DNA of 43,449 nucleotides from a virus, in IMG/VR virus record IMGVR_UViG_3300043436_000350, positions 1-43,449 of that record, one strand, 5' to 3'. Positions 32,762 through 39,394 of this stretch are shown piece after piece. Every line of letters begins with the position of its first letter. The first letter of the stretch is position 1. Below the pieces are notes generated by a model. It saw nothing but the letters and a program-made list of their open reading frames with translations. It ran no database searches and was not told the origin of the DNA. Both the position numbers and the translations under genes were made by a program.

Positions 32762-33256
32762 CCCCTACCCCTCAAACATTGGGAATTTTATGGCGAAACT
32801 GAAAAGGTCCAATAGTACATGTAAAGGATACCCCGCGACCCCCTGCCTCCGGGTCTGCCAACGTGATCACATTTGCCCCCACCCCATGCGTTTTGTTATC
32901 ACATTCGGACATTCGCATGTGTGCATGAGTCCATTGCGGTATCAGGATACCCCATGTTACATTATAACATTGTAGGGGCAAAGCACTGAGCACATATTCA
33001 AATCTTTGCATCCCTTTGATTACATTCACACATTCATATCTGTGCATCTACGCACCATGCCAACGGATACACATTCACATTCACGCATGGATGCACAAGT
33101 ATATCATATGCAAGAACCTGAATGTATTCCTTACGTATACGCGCGTATGTGTTCCATCCCCGACAAGCTAACGACAACCTAATCCGCACCAGCCTACCTA
33201 TGAGAACGAATCAGGAACATTGATCTTTGTGTCGTTCTCTATCAATTTTGTTCCTA
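32762..33256. other. Non-coding region with iteron-like repeats (candidate replication origin)
   Basis: About 500 nt carry no supportable gene. Three related direct repeats occur: 32901-32926, 33022-33047 (26 nt each, about 21 of 26 bases identical, pattern acattc..acattc....tgtgcat) and a shortened third copy from 33071. CATGTG/GCATG and CACATTC words are dense around them. A 12-bp palindrome ATACGCGCGTAT lies at 33137-33148 and an imperfect dyad TACATTATAACATTGTA is nearby. Clustered repeats beside the early promoter and far from genes fit an origin or a regulator-binding array; this is inference. Confidence 0.45.
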
Positions 33257-33342
33257 ATGAATTCAATCACTTACAAGAAATATTCCCTTCCCTTGCATTT
33301 TCTTGTTGACCTATTCGAAAGCCTGTAGTTAATTGAATTCAT
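33257..33342. repeat. 11-bp inverted repeat around the early promoter
   Basis: ATGAATTCAAT at 33257-33267 and its exact reverse complement ATTGAATTCAT at 33332-33342 are separated by 64 nt. Each arm contains the 8-bp dyad TGAATTCA. The right arm overlaps the proposed -10 region. Paired operators with about 75 bp between centres could be bridged by a looping regulator. Confidence 0.5.
33306..33334 (+). promoter_or_regulatory. Weak rightward promoter for early genes
   Basis: TTGACC at 33306-33311 and TTAATT at 33329-33334 with a 17-nt spacer lie 45 nt upstream of the first early gene (GTG 33380). The -10 box is poor (3 of 6), so activity may depend on an activator or be modulated at the inverted repeat that overlaps it. 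Confidence 0.4.
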
Positions 33343-33379
33343 CGAAAGCGAAACAACGCAACGTCGAAAGGATCAAACA

Positions 33380-33637
33380 GTGGAGACGGTCTTTATCTTT
33401 AACAGCGGACGCTTTGCCGCAAAGGATGGGGCGGAACGTATTGCCCCGGAAACAGTCGAATATCCTACAATTAACCGCGACACACAGCAAGTCATTCGTG
33501 TCGATACCGTCAAGCTTGACGCATGGGACAAGGAACAATGGTTAAAAGGGTATGACCATCACCTAGAGCGTGTGGCAGAAGCTTCCAAGCCTAAGGCTAA
33601 GCTTACATGGGTTCGCAATTATGGGTATTGCCGCTAA
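33380..33637 (+). CDS. Early hypothetical protein, first gene of rightward arm
   Basis: This 85-residue protein starts at GTG 33380, 7 nt after AAAGGA. It begins METVFIFNSGRFAAKDGAER and is rich in Lys, Asp and Arg, with a C-terminal WVRNYGYCR. There is no recognised domain. Being first behind the early promoter, it is a candidate host-takeover protein (inference from position only). Confidence 0.7.
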   Translation: METVFIFNSGRFAAKDGAERIAPETVEYPTINRDTQQVIRVDTVKLDAWDKEQWLKGYDHHLERVAEASKPKAKLTWVRNYGYCR

Positions 33638-33665
33638 GGCCAACACAAACAGAAGGAACGACACA

Positions 33666-33860
33666 ATGGCAAGCTACATCACAGACAAGCGCAACGTTAA
33701 GGCTATGGTAGCAGCACTGGAAAAGCTACCTAGGGTGCAAGTGGTCTGGTCGGATGCTGGGGTATACGTCAAGCACCCTAAGGGGATGGAAGTATTCCGG
33801 GCTATGGTAGGAAGCACTGGCAAGTATCTTGTGCGCCATCCTGATGAATTGTTTCTGTGA
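33666..33860 (+). CDS. Early small hypothetical protein
   Basis: This 64-residue basic protein opens MASYITDKRNVKAMVAALEK. ATG 33666 follows AAGGA and the recurring AACGACA box (33657-33663). Predicted alpha/beta, with VVWSDAGVYVKHPKG in the centre. The family is not recognised. It is followed after 10 nt by the next small gene. Confidence 0.68.
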   Translation: MASYITDKRNVKAMVAALEKLPRVQVVWSDAGVYVKHPKGMEVFRAMVGSTGKYLVRHPDELFL

Positions 33861-33870
33861 GGGGAAAGCC

Positions 33871-34029
33871 ATGACCTACCTAGAAAGCGCCAAGGGTATC
33901 ACGATACTCAAAGCCCGCGCCTATAAAGAAGTGAAGGACCACGGATGCGATTGGCAAGAGTTTGTCAAGGACATGGGCGACAAGGAAAGCTACAAGGCAA
34001 TCCACGTTCTGCAATGGCTAGGGTATTGA
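33871..34029 (+). CDS. Early small hypothetical protein
   Basis: This 52-residue protein, MTYLESAKGITILKARAYKE at the start, is mostly helical. ATG 33871 has GAGGGG just upstream. It lies in a run of closely spaced early genes. No recognisable family. Confidence 0.65.
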   Translation: MTYLESAKGITILKARAYKEVKDHGCDWQEFVKDMGDKESYKAIHVLQWLGY

Positions 34030-34030
34030 T

Positions 34031-34102
34031 ATGATATCCGCAACGCTACTGATCGTCTGCATCTTTGGGCTTGCCGCCCTAGTATGCTTCAACGCTGATT
34101 AA
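34031..34102 (+). CDS. 23-residue putative membrane microprotein
   Basis: ATG 34031, two bases after the previous stop, opens a 23-codon frame encoding MISATLLIVCIFGLAALVCF plus NAD. It is a nearly pure hydrophobic span with two Cys, like other phage single-span microproteins. AGGG about 8 nt upstream is a modest ribosome site. It could act on the host membrane early in infection (inference). Confidence 0.45.
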   Translation: MISATLLIVCIFGLAALVCFNAD

Positions 34103-34118
34103 TTGTTGCTTTAGTCTG

Positions 34119-34142
34119 TGCCCTACGTTTAAGCTTAGGGCA
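34119..34142 (+). promoter_or_regulatory. Hairpin upstream of the 34172 gene
   Basis: TGCCCTA (34119-34125) pairs with TAGGGCA (34136-34142) around a 10-nt loop. There is no T-run after it, so it is not a simple terminator. It sits 29 nt before the ATG and AAGGAGGG ribosome site of the next gene and may be an mRNA processing or stability element. Confidence 0.4.
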
Positions 34143-34171
34143 TAGCGTAAAGAAACAAGGAGGGAAAGATC

Positions 34172-34900
34172 ATGTGGAAGGGTAATCTTCTGTCGTGCGG
34201 TTCAAACGCAAAGACCGTTAAGGGTGACGGCTCAGAGTATCTAACGGCGATCATGTATCTTACGCCTTGGAAAAGCGCAGGCATTAACGTCTGCCCCATG
34301 GCTGAGCAAGCCAAGTGCATCGACGGTTGCCTAAATACGGCAGGACGTGGGCAGATGTCCAGTGTTCAGATAGGGCGGGCACGGAAAACGCAATGGTTCG
34401 CACAAGATCGGCAAGGCTTCATGGCTCAGCTTGTCGCAGACTTAGAGTCCTTTGTGTCGTATTGCAGCAAGAGGGGGATTCAGCCTTGCGTTAGGCTTAA
34501 CGGAACGTCTGATATCAGATGGGAGCTTATCCCTGTTCAACGTGGTGGCCATACACTAGGCAATGTCTTCTTAGCCTTCCCCATGGTGACGTTCTACGAC
34601 TACACAAAGATTGCTAATCGCAAGGTGGTCCATACGACACCGGGTAACTATAGCCTAACGTGGTCCTATAGCGGCGCTAATGAGGCGTATGCCAAGCAAC
34701 ATGCAATCGCTAAGGCTAATGGGCTAAATATCGCTGTCGTTTTCAGACGCAAGAGTGATATCCCTACGGAATTCCTTGGGCTTCCCACGATTGACGGTGA
34801 CCGTGACGACATGCGATTCCTTGACCCTAAGGGCGTAGTGGTGGCACTGTATGCCAAGGGTAAGGCGAAACAAGATCAATCCGGCTTTGTTGTCGGTTAA
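34172..34900 (+). CDS. Conserved Cys-cluster phage protein (unknown function)
   Basis: This is a 242-residue protein. The most distinctive part is NVCPMAEQAKCIDGCLNTAG (about residues 39-58), a C-x7-C-x3-C cluster followed by RG and an Arg-rich helix; other Cys occur at residue 9 and in SYCSKRGIQPCVRLNGTSDI. The pattern is like a family of phage proteins of unknown function (possibly Gp88/DUF7227-like) whose Cys set could bind a metal or Fe-S cluster. AAGGAGGG precedes the ATG. It is the largest gene in the early block. Confidence 0.75.
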   Translation: MWKGNLLSCGSNAKTVKGDGSEYLTAIMYLTPWKSAGINVCPMAEQAKCIDGCLNTAGRGQMSSVQIGRARKTQWFAQDRQGFMAQLVADLESFVSYCSKRGIQPCVRLNGTSDIRWELIPVQRGGHTLGNVFLAFPMVTFYDYTKIANRKVVHTTPGNYSLTWSYSGANEAYAKQHAIAKANGLNIAVVFRRKSDIPTEFLGLPTIDGDRDDMRFLDPKGVVVALYAKGKAKQDQSGFVVG

Positions 34901-34915
34901 CAGAAAGGATAGGCC

Positions 34916-35053
34916 ATGCGCTACTACTGGAAAATGACAGACTGGAACGAATACACGCTACTCCCGCCCCATGGTGCGTCTATTGTATTCGGCACTTACG
35001 AAAGCCTGTGGCACTACTGCAAGGCCCATAACATAGACGCAGCACAAGTCTAA
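34916..35053 (+). CDS. 45-residue Trp/Tyr-rich hypothetical protein
   Basis: ATG 34916 with AAAGGA upstream opens a 45-codon frame: MRYYWKMTDWNEYTLLPPHG onward to CKAHNIDAAQV. It is rich in aromatics and probably a small folded domain. The gene is 15 nt after the previous stop and 19 nt before the next start, in line with the early operon. Confidence 0.6.
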   Translation: MRYYWKMTDWNEYTLLPPHGASIVFGTYESLWHYCKAHNIDAAQV

Positions 35054-35072
35054 CACAAGGAGGACTACTATC

Positions 35073-35240
35073 ATGATACGCACAACTGAACACTTTGCCA
35101 CTGAGGTAGAGGCGCACAAGCGAGGTGCAGACTTTGTAGATGGCTGGGGCTATGGGTATGGGGCTACGTATGCCGTATGGTTCTCAGAAACCTATGGACA
35201 GTGGAGCTGTAGCATGTCACGTTATTCAAGCTGTGACTGA
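35073..35240 (+). CDS. 55-residue Gly/Tyr-rich hypothetical protein
   Basis: ATG 35073 is preceded by AAGGAGG, a strong ribosome site. The product begins MIRTTEHFATEVEAHKRGAD and contains DGWGYGYGATYAVWF and two Cys near the end. No family is recognised, but codon use and spacing match the neighbours. Confidence 0.6.
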   Translation: MIRTTEHFATEVEAHKRGADFVDGWGYGYGATYAVWFSETYGQWSCSMSRYSSCD

Positions 35241-35249
35241 GGGTAGGGG

Positions 35250-35411
35250 ATGAAATACTTATACAGTAAAGAAATCTACGCCTTAGCAGCAGGGGAAGAC
35301 CTTAAACGTAGGGGTTTTACCTATACTGTGTCGTATGATATTGAGGAAAAAGCCTATGTCCTAAACTATAGGCTGTCTAGAGCACGTAAACCTAAACCAG
35401 AGGAAGAATGA
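35250..35411 (+). CDS. 53-residue basic hypothetical protein
   Basis: ATG 35250 follows GGGTAGGGG closely. The product, MKYLYSKEIYALAAGEDLKR at the start, ends in a basic/acidic tail (RARKPKPEEE). Its stop overlaps the ATG of the next gene (ATGA), indicating coupling. Unknown function. Confidence 0.6.
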   Translation: MKYLYSKEIYALAAGEDLKRRGFTYTVSYDIEEKAYVLNYRLSRARKPKPEEE

Positions 35412-35761
35412 CCGTCATGGATCATGTAGAGGCAATGGATAAGGCTGTGGAAGCAGCTAAGACAGAGGCTGTCGCTATCCTTAACAAGTGGTGGGACGGA
35501 AAGGATGCAGGGGCTTGTGGCTTTGCTTGGGTGAACATCAAGCCTAAGCACAAGGGCAACACAAAGGAAGGGAAGGCTGAACGTGTTATCCTTAGGGAGA
35601 TGGGGTTCAGTCCCGATTGGACGGGCAAAGAGTTTACCTACTGGAACCCGTCTGAGCTTGGGGTGCAGAACGTAGACTCTAAGTATGCAGGTGCATTGGC
35701 AGCGGCCATTGTGTTGCGGGATCATGGCTTTGATGCCTACGCTGGCTCACGTTTGGACTAA
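35408..35761 (+). CDS. Conserved hypothetical protein
   Basis: This is a 117-residue protein. A helical N-terminus (MDHVEAMDKAVEAAKTEAVA) is followed by GACGFAWVNIKPKHKGNTKE and a GFSPDWTGKEFTYWNPSELG segment. The KxKHKGNTKxGKxER pattern looks like a conserved phage family, but I cannot name a function. It overlaps the previous gene by 4 nt. Confidence 0.7.
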   Translation: MTVMDHVEAMDKAVEAAKTEAVAILNKWWDGKDAGACGFAWVNIKPKHKGNTKEGKAERVILREMGFSPDWTGKEFTYWNPSELGVQNVDSKYAGALAAAIVLRDHGFDAYAGSRLD

Positions 35762-35781
35762 TGGAAAAGGAGAACGACAAA

Positions 35782-35937
35782 ATGTTGAGCAATGCAAGAG
35801 ACTTCGCAATCATCCTTTGGGTGGGTATGCAAGGATTTGGGTGGTTTCATCCGTCGTCCTATGGTATCTTCCAAGCACAAGTGGAACAGGCGTATCTGGA
35901 ACATGCAGATCGTCTAGGTTATTGGACGGAGGAATGA
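35782..35937 (+). CDS. 51-residue hypothetical protein
   Basis: ATG 35782 follows AAGGAG and the AACGACA box (35773-35779). The product has a hydrophobic half (FAIILWVGMQGFGWF) and a helical acidic half ending LGYWTEE. It could be membrane-associated. Its stop is 2 nt before the next ATG. Confidence 0.58.
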   Translation: MLSNARDFAIILWVGMQGFGWFHPSSYGIFQAQVEQAYLEHADRLGYWTEE

Positions 35938-35939
35938 AC

Positions 35940-36128
35940 ATGAGTGCATCAGAACATCAATACAAGGCGGAGCTTACTTCCTTGTCGTTTGTACGGGGTA
36001 ACCTACGCCGTGCCGTAGAGGAAGCCGAATGGCTAGGGGATGATGAACGTCTGGCCAGCCTTGAGGTAGAGCTTGAGATGGTAGAGGGTAAGATCGCCAA
36101 GGGTCAACTCTACGAGCCTAACTGGTGA
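35940..36128 (+). CDS. 62-residue helical hypothetical protein
   Basis: ATG 35940 with GGAGGA upstream gives MSASEHQYKAELTSLSFVRG and a charged amphipathic helix (EEAEWLGDDERLASLEVELE), probably a coiled coil. Unknown function. It belongs to the early block of small genes. Confidence 0.62.
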   Translation: MSASEHQYKAELTSLSFVRGNLRRAVEEAEWLGDDERLASLEVELEMVEGKIAKGQLYEPNW

Positions 36129-36134
36129 TGAGGT

Positions 36135-36227
36135 ATGGCAGACACCTTAGGCATCCTACTGACTGTTGCAGTATTGTCACGATTTGACTTGGTGATCTAC
36201 TTTCTTTACCGTCTCTTCAAATGGTAG
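36135..36227 (+). CDS. 30-residue putative membrane microprotein
   Basis: ATG 36135, 6 nt after the previous stop with GATGAGG nearby, encodes MADTLGILLTVAVLSRFDLV followed by IYFLYRLFKW. It has a single hydrophobic span interrupted by Arg-Phe-Asp and an aromatic basic tail. It is one of several microproteins of this type in the rightward arm. Confidence 0.45.
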   Translation: MADTLGILLTVAVLSRFDLVIYFLYRLFKW

Positions 36228-36255
36228 TTGACGGATCAAAGAATGGCTGTATGCT
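36228..36255 (+). promoter_or_regulatory. Possible promoter and structured leader before primase
   Basis: TTGACG (36228-36233), 16-nt spacer, TATGCT (36250-36255) form a fair sigma-70 match in the 112-nt gap before the primase gene. The leader that follows contains CCCC-TGCGC-GGGG (about 36266-36278) and a TATAGG/CCTATA stem, so it may be folded. Confidence 0.4.
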
Positions 36256-36339
36256 AGGGCCGTGCCCCTGCGCGGGGTATATTAGTATCTCCCTAGTATA
36301 GGCTCTACGCTAAACCTATAGCCAACGTGAGGTAACCTG

Positions 36340-37986
36340 ATGCAAAGTGAATACAACCTTTCTAGACTGCCGTGCCCCTACGTTGACTGCGGTAGTAGTG
36401 ATGCGTTCAGTTGGAACCCAAGTAAGGGTTGTGGTAAGTGCCACTCATGTGATAATGGCTACCCTAGTAGGAAGCCTACCTTTGATTGGGCCAGTGAAGA
36501 ATACCCTACGGAATGGACACACAAGAGCACGAAGTGCGACGACCTATCGGTCTTAAAGGAGAGCCACGCCATGAGCAACAACAGTACGAACCAGACTACC
36601 CTATCTGTCGTTAAAGAGGAATACTTGACGCCCGTCTATCGGACCATGCGTTCGATCAGCGACAAGACCATGCAGTTCTATTCCGTCAAGACCTACGTCA
36701 ATGCTGATGGCGAGAGCATCCGACAGGAATACGTTTACCCCTCTGGTGGTAAGAAGTTCAGGACATTGCCTAAGTCTTTCCGTGTGGAAAACTTCAAGAG
36801 CGATGAGCTATTCGGGATGGACAAGTTCAATGCGGGTAGTGCTAAGGCTGTCGTTATCACCGAGGGTGAGCTTGACGCTATGTCGGCCTTCCAGATGCTA
36901 GGGGATAAGGTTCCTTGCGTCTCTTTGCCATCCGCTACGCCAAGCCAGAAGCTCTTCGAGAAGTGCCGCGATTGGTTGGATAGCTTCGAGAAGATTTATG
37001 TGTCGTTTGATAGCGACATGAAAGCCGAAGGTGTAGCGCAGAAGCTTGCGAACCTCTTCCCCAATCGTGTCTACGCTATCCCTCACGACAAGTATAAGGA
37101 TGCCAATGAGTTCCTTGAGGCTGGTGCCAAGGACAGCTATCGCACTGCCTTCCAGCAGGCGCGTAAGTATATCCCTGACAACATCTTCAATACGACAGAA
37201 CAATTCCTGTCCATCCTGCACGACGATGATGATAGTAGTTACACCACTACTGGTATTCAATCGCTTGACGACGTGATCCTTGGTCTCATGCGTGGGCACT
37301 TCACAGTGTTCCAAGCACCCGAGGGTATCGGTAAGACAGAGTTTATGCGCTACTTGGAATACTCCATGCTCACAACGACAGATGATATCAAGATCGCCAT
37401 CTGCCACATGGAAGAGGTCAAGAAGCGTTCCCTCTTGGGTCTTGCGTCGTATGCCTTGAAGAAGAATGTGACCCGTAAGGACTTGATTACGAACCAGACC
37501 GAGGTGGACAAGGCTATCGCTACGATCTCTGCTGATGAGCGTCTGTATCAGTTTACTCTGGGTGTTGACGAAGACCCTCTGGAAATCCTTGAGCGTATCC
37601 GTTTCCTCACTGAGGCATGTGGCGTCCACTACATCTTCTTCGAGCCTATCCAAGACCTTGCGTATAGCCGCCAAGGGGATGAAAGCGTAGAGCAATTCCT
37701 GAGCCAGCTATCCACTAAGCTTGCACGTCTCTCCGCTGAGCTTAACGTAGGGATCGTGACCATTGCCCATGAGAATGATGATGGGGCTATCCGTGACTGC
37801 CGCATGATTGGTAAACGAGCATCTGTCGTTATCAAACTTGAGCGGGACAAGATGGCTAAGGATGATGAGAGCCGCAACACTACTAAACTTCTTGTCGTTA
37901 AAAATAGACCGACAGGTTCCACAGGCTACGCAGGACAGATGTTCTTCGATAGTGAGACGTTCACCCTCTCGGAGAAGTTTATGTGA
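36340..37986 (+). CDS. T7 gp4-like primase-helicase
   Basis: This is a 548-residue bifunctional replication protein. A zinc-binding domain has Cys12, Cys17, Cys31, Cys34 and Cys37. The TOPRIM primase core has ITEGELDAMSAFQ (about residues 173-185) and SFDSDMKAEG. The RecA-like helicase has Walker A APEGIGKTE (about 326-334), HMEEVKKRS, and a Walker B-like HYIFFEPIQDL in which the usual Asp after the strand is replaced by Glu. It unwinds DNA and lays primers for the polymerase. An internal ATG at codon 78 with its own ribosome site would give a zinc-finger-less helicase like T7 gp4B. Confidence 0.92.
   Translation: MQSEYNLSRLPCPYVDCGSSDAFSWNPSKGCGKCHSCDNGYPSRKPTFDWASEEYPTEWTHKSTKCDDLSVLKESHAMSNNSTNQTTLSVVKEEYLTPVYRTMRSISDKTMQFYSVKTYVNADGESIRQEYVYPSGGKKFRTLPKSFRVENFKSDELFGMDKFNAGSAKAVVITEGELDAMSAFQMLGDKVPCVSLPSATPSQKLFEKCRDWLDSFEKIYVSFDSDMKAEGVAQKLANLFPNRVYAIPHDKYKDANEFLEAGAKDSYRTAFQQARKYIPDNIFNTTEQFLSILHDDDDSSYTTTGIQSLDDVILGLMRGHFTVFQAPEGIGKTEFMRYLEYSMLTTTDDIKIAICHMEEVKKRSLLGLASYALKKNVTRKDLITNQTEVDKAIATISADERLYQFTLGVDEDPLEILERIRFLTEACGVHYIFFEPIQDLAYSRQGDESVEQFLSQLSTKLARLSAELNVGIVTIAHENDDGAIRDCRMIGKRASVVIKLERDKMAKDDESRNTTKLLVVKNRPTGSTGYAGQMFFDSETFTLSEKFM
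36527..36573 (+). promoter_or_regulatory. Tandem-hairpin element and internal start in the primase gene, copy 2
   Basis: Inside the linker after the zinc domain are GCAC-GAA-GTGC (36527-36537), spacer GAC, GACC-TATC-GGTC (36541-36552), then TTAAAGGAGA and an in-frame ATG at 36571. It matches the leader at 4801-4851 in sequence and spacing, and one base pair in the second stem is changed on both sides. It marks a likely internal translation start for a shorter helicase form (471 residues). Confidence 0.6.
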
Positions 37987-38213
37987 TGATTGAATACTCA
38001 GGGATGTTAATGCCTACGATCTGGGCCGTTATCTATACGCTGGGTGCCTACCTCTACTACTGGCACGTCAAGACCATCGTCCACTTTGCAGGTGAGGATA
38101 ACGTAGAGTATAGTGACTTCAAGATGCTCAGGAACAGTGCTATCTGGCCTTTACAGGTAATCGAAATCATGTATTATCACGCTACCTACAAAGAGGAGGA
38201 CAACGATGAGTGA
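37986..38213 (+). CDS. Small membrane protein
   Basis: This 75-residue protein has one hydrophobic segment, MLMPTIWAVIYTLGAYLYYW, then a polar acidic region ending YKEEDNDE. ATG 37986 overlaps the primase stop (TGATG), with GGAGAAG upstream. The function is unknown; it may anchor a replication component to the membrane (speculative). Confidence 0.62.
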   Translation: MIEYSGMLMPTIWAVIYTLGAYLYYWHVKTIVHFAGEDNVEYSDFKMLRNSAIWPLQVIEIMYYHATYKEEDNDE

Positions 38214-38283
38214 TAACGTATGCCCACCCTGTAACAACAACTGCAACCAAGGCCGGACCTGCCCTAATCGGAGGCCGAAATGA
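38206..38283 (+). CDS. 25-residue four-cysteine microprotein
   Basis: ATG 38206 follows AGGAGG and opens MSDNVCPPCNNNCNQGRTCP then NRRPK. Cys6, Cys9, Cys13 and Cys19 could form a small zinc knuckle. Start and stop overlap both neighbours (8 nt with the upstream gene; ATGA with the next), so it is embedded in a translationally coupled series. Confidence 0.5.
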   Translation: MSDNVCPPCNNNCNQGRTCPNRRPK

Positions 38284-38678
38284 CTGACGAAGAACTGGTG
38301 AAGCGGCTGCGTGGTCGCGCGCGTTTTTGTCGTGACCGTGGAGAAGTAAAAAGCCCAAAACTGCATGACGAAGCCGCCGACCGCATCGAGCAACTTGTTG
38401 CGATTAATGAAGCCCTGACCGCGCAGCGTAGCGAGCAAAGCCCTTCAAAGACGCAAGACGTGATCGCATGGGAGAAGCTGCCTGATTGGGCTGAGTGGGT
38501 AGCGCGGTATGAGAACGGCAGGGTTTTCACCCTCCCCACAGAGCCTTTCATTTCAGGTACTGGGTGGTGGGTGGCGTTCTCCTTGCCCCTATACCGCCGC
38601 ATCGACGACTTCCCCGGCATCGTGCAGATCGGGAAGTGTGATTGGCGAGACAGCAAGCAGCGGAGGCCACGGGGATGA
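38280..38678 (+). CDS. Hypothetical protein, first of a tandem paralogous pair
   Basis: This is a 132-residue protein. The N-terminus MTDEELVKRLRGRARFCRDR and DEAADRIEQLVAINEALTAQ resemble those of the next gene. The C-terminal part (ENGRVFTLPTEPFISGTGWW) is distinct. The GC-richer codon use (CGC, GCG, GCC) and lack of the genome-wide words make it look recently acquired. ADRIEQL-type helices are common in small proteins of Rhodobacteraceae phages and prophages. Unknown function. Confidence 0.65.
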   Translation: MTDEELVKRLRGRARFCRDRGEVKSPKLHDEAADRIEQLVAINEALTAQRSEQSPSKTQDVIAWEKLPDWAEWVARYENGRVFTLPTEPFISGTGWWVAFSLPLYRRIDDFPGIVQIGKCDWRDSKQRRPRG

Positions 38679-38992
38679 GTGACGAAGAATTGTGCAAGGA
38701 TGCAAGGTTAGCAGCGAAGTGCCTGAAAGACACTGATACATTCCCAACTGGGCAAGGCATCTTCTTGGACTGCGCCGACCGCATCGAAGCCCTGACCGCC
38801 GAGCGTGAATGGTTCGAGGAAGAGTGGGTGTCTGCCGTGGACAAACTGAATAAGGCGGTGGAGCTTGCAAAAGAGGCTATTGAGACAATGGCAAGTGGGC
38901 CGTTTTTCCCAGATGAAGAAGAACGACGACTACTCTCTAAGCTGGCCGAGATTGAGAACAGCGAAGCTGTGACATTGGGAGAGAAGGGATGA
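38675..38992 (+). CDS. Hypothetical protein, second of the paralogous pair
   Basis: This 105-residue helical protein has the opening MSDEELCKDARLAAKCLKDT and DCADRIEALTAEREWFEEEW, parallel to the upstream gene, followed by a coiled coil (DKLNKAVELAKEAIETMAS). ATG 38675 overlaps the previous stop and has GGAGG upstream. It shares the unusual composition of its neighbour. Confidence 0.65.
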   Translation: MSDEELCKDARLAAKCLKDTDTFPTGQGIFLDCADRIEALTAEREWFEEEWVSAVDKLNKAVELAKEAIETMASGPFFPDEEERRLLSKLAEIENSEAVTLGEKG

Positions 38993-39165
38993 GATACACT
39001 ACGCTACCCTACGACTACGCAAGGTGCATCAGCAAGGACTGTCCTCTAGAGGAAACGTGTATGCGTAAGACACCGGGGAGAGAAACTTACCAGACAGTGT
39101 TCTCACCCGCACCTAGCAATACCTGCAAATACTACATCTTTATGGAGGACGACGAAAATGAGTGA
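38989..39165 (+). CDS. 58-residue Cys-containing conserved small protein
   Basis: ATG 38989 overlaps the previous stop (ATGA); AGAAGGG lies upstream. The product contains ARCISKDCPLEETCMRKTPG and NTCKYYIF, so four Cys in a C-x4-C-x5-C...C arrangement that could bind a metal. The end MEDDDE-like acidic tail overlaps the next start. It resembles small zinc-finger-like phage proteins; the family name is unknown to me. Confidence 0.6.
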   Translation: MRYTTLPYDYARCISKDCPLEETCMRKTPGRETYQTVFSPAPSNTCKYYIFMEDDENE

Positions 39166-39394
39166 AGATACGATCAGTGAACCGTTCAATATCTCAGTAG
39201 AAAAAGTTGTAGAACATGAAGACGGTGGTGCGACTTACTCATTTGATATGGATGAAAAGGCTGCTGTCAACATGGCTCAGATTGGCCTAGAGTTCACTGT
39301 CTACTGTGCAGCCTACCAACTGGACCTACAGTATGTCCTAGACAACTTGGCATACCTTGCGGAGAAGCGTGACAGCAGTGAAAACGACAAATAA
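39158..39394 (+). CDS. Small acidic hypothetical protein
   Basis: This is a 78-residue protein: MSEDTISEPFNISVEKVVEH, then a beta strand pair (GGATYSFDMDEKAAVNMAQI) and helices. GGAGGACGACGAAA precedes the ATG, a strong ribosome site. It is a conserved-looking phage protein beside the polymerase but not assignable. It overlaps the next small gene by 26 nt. Confidence 0.68.
   Translation: MSEDTISEPFNISVEKVVEHEDGGATYSFDMDEKAAVNMAQIGLEFTVYCAAYQLDLQYVLDNLAYLAEKRDSSENDK

Noticed and set aside
36898-37695. Leftward frame of 265 codons opposite the primase-helicase
   Set aside because: It is antisense to the TOPRIM and helicase motifs, whose conservation explains the open frame.
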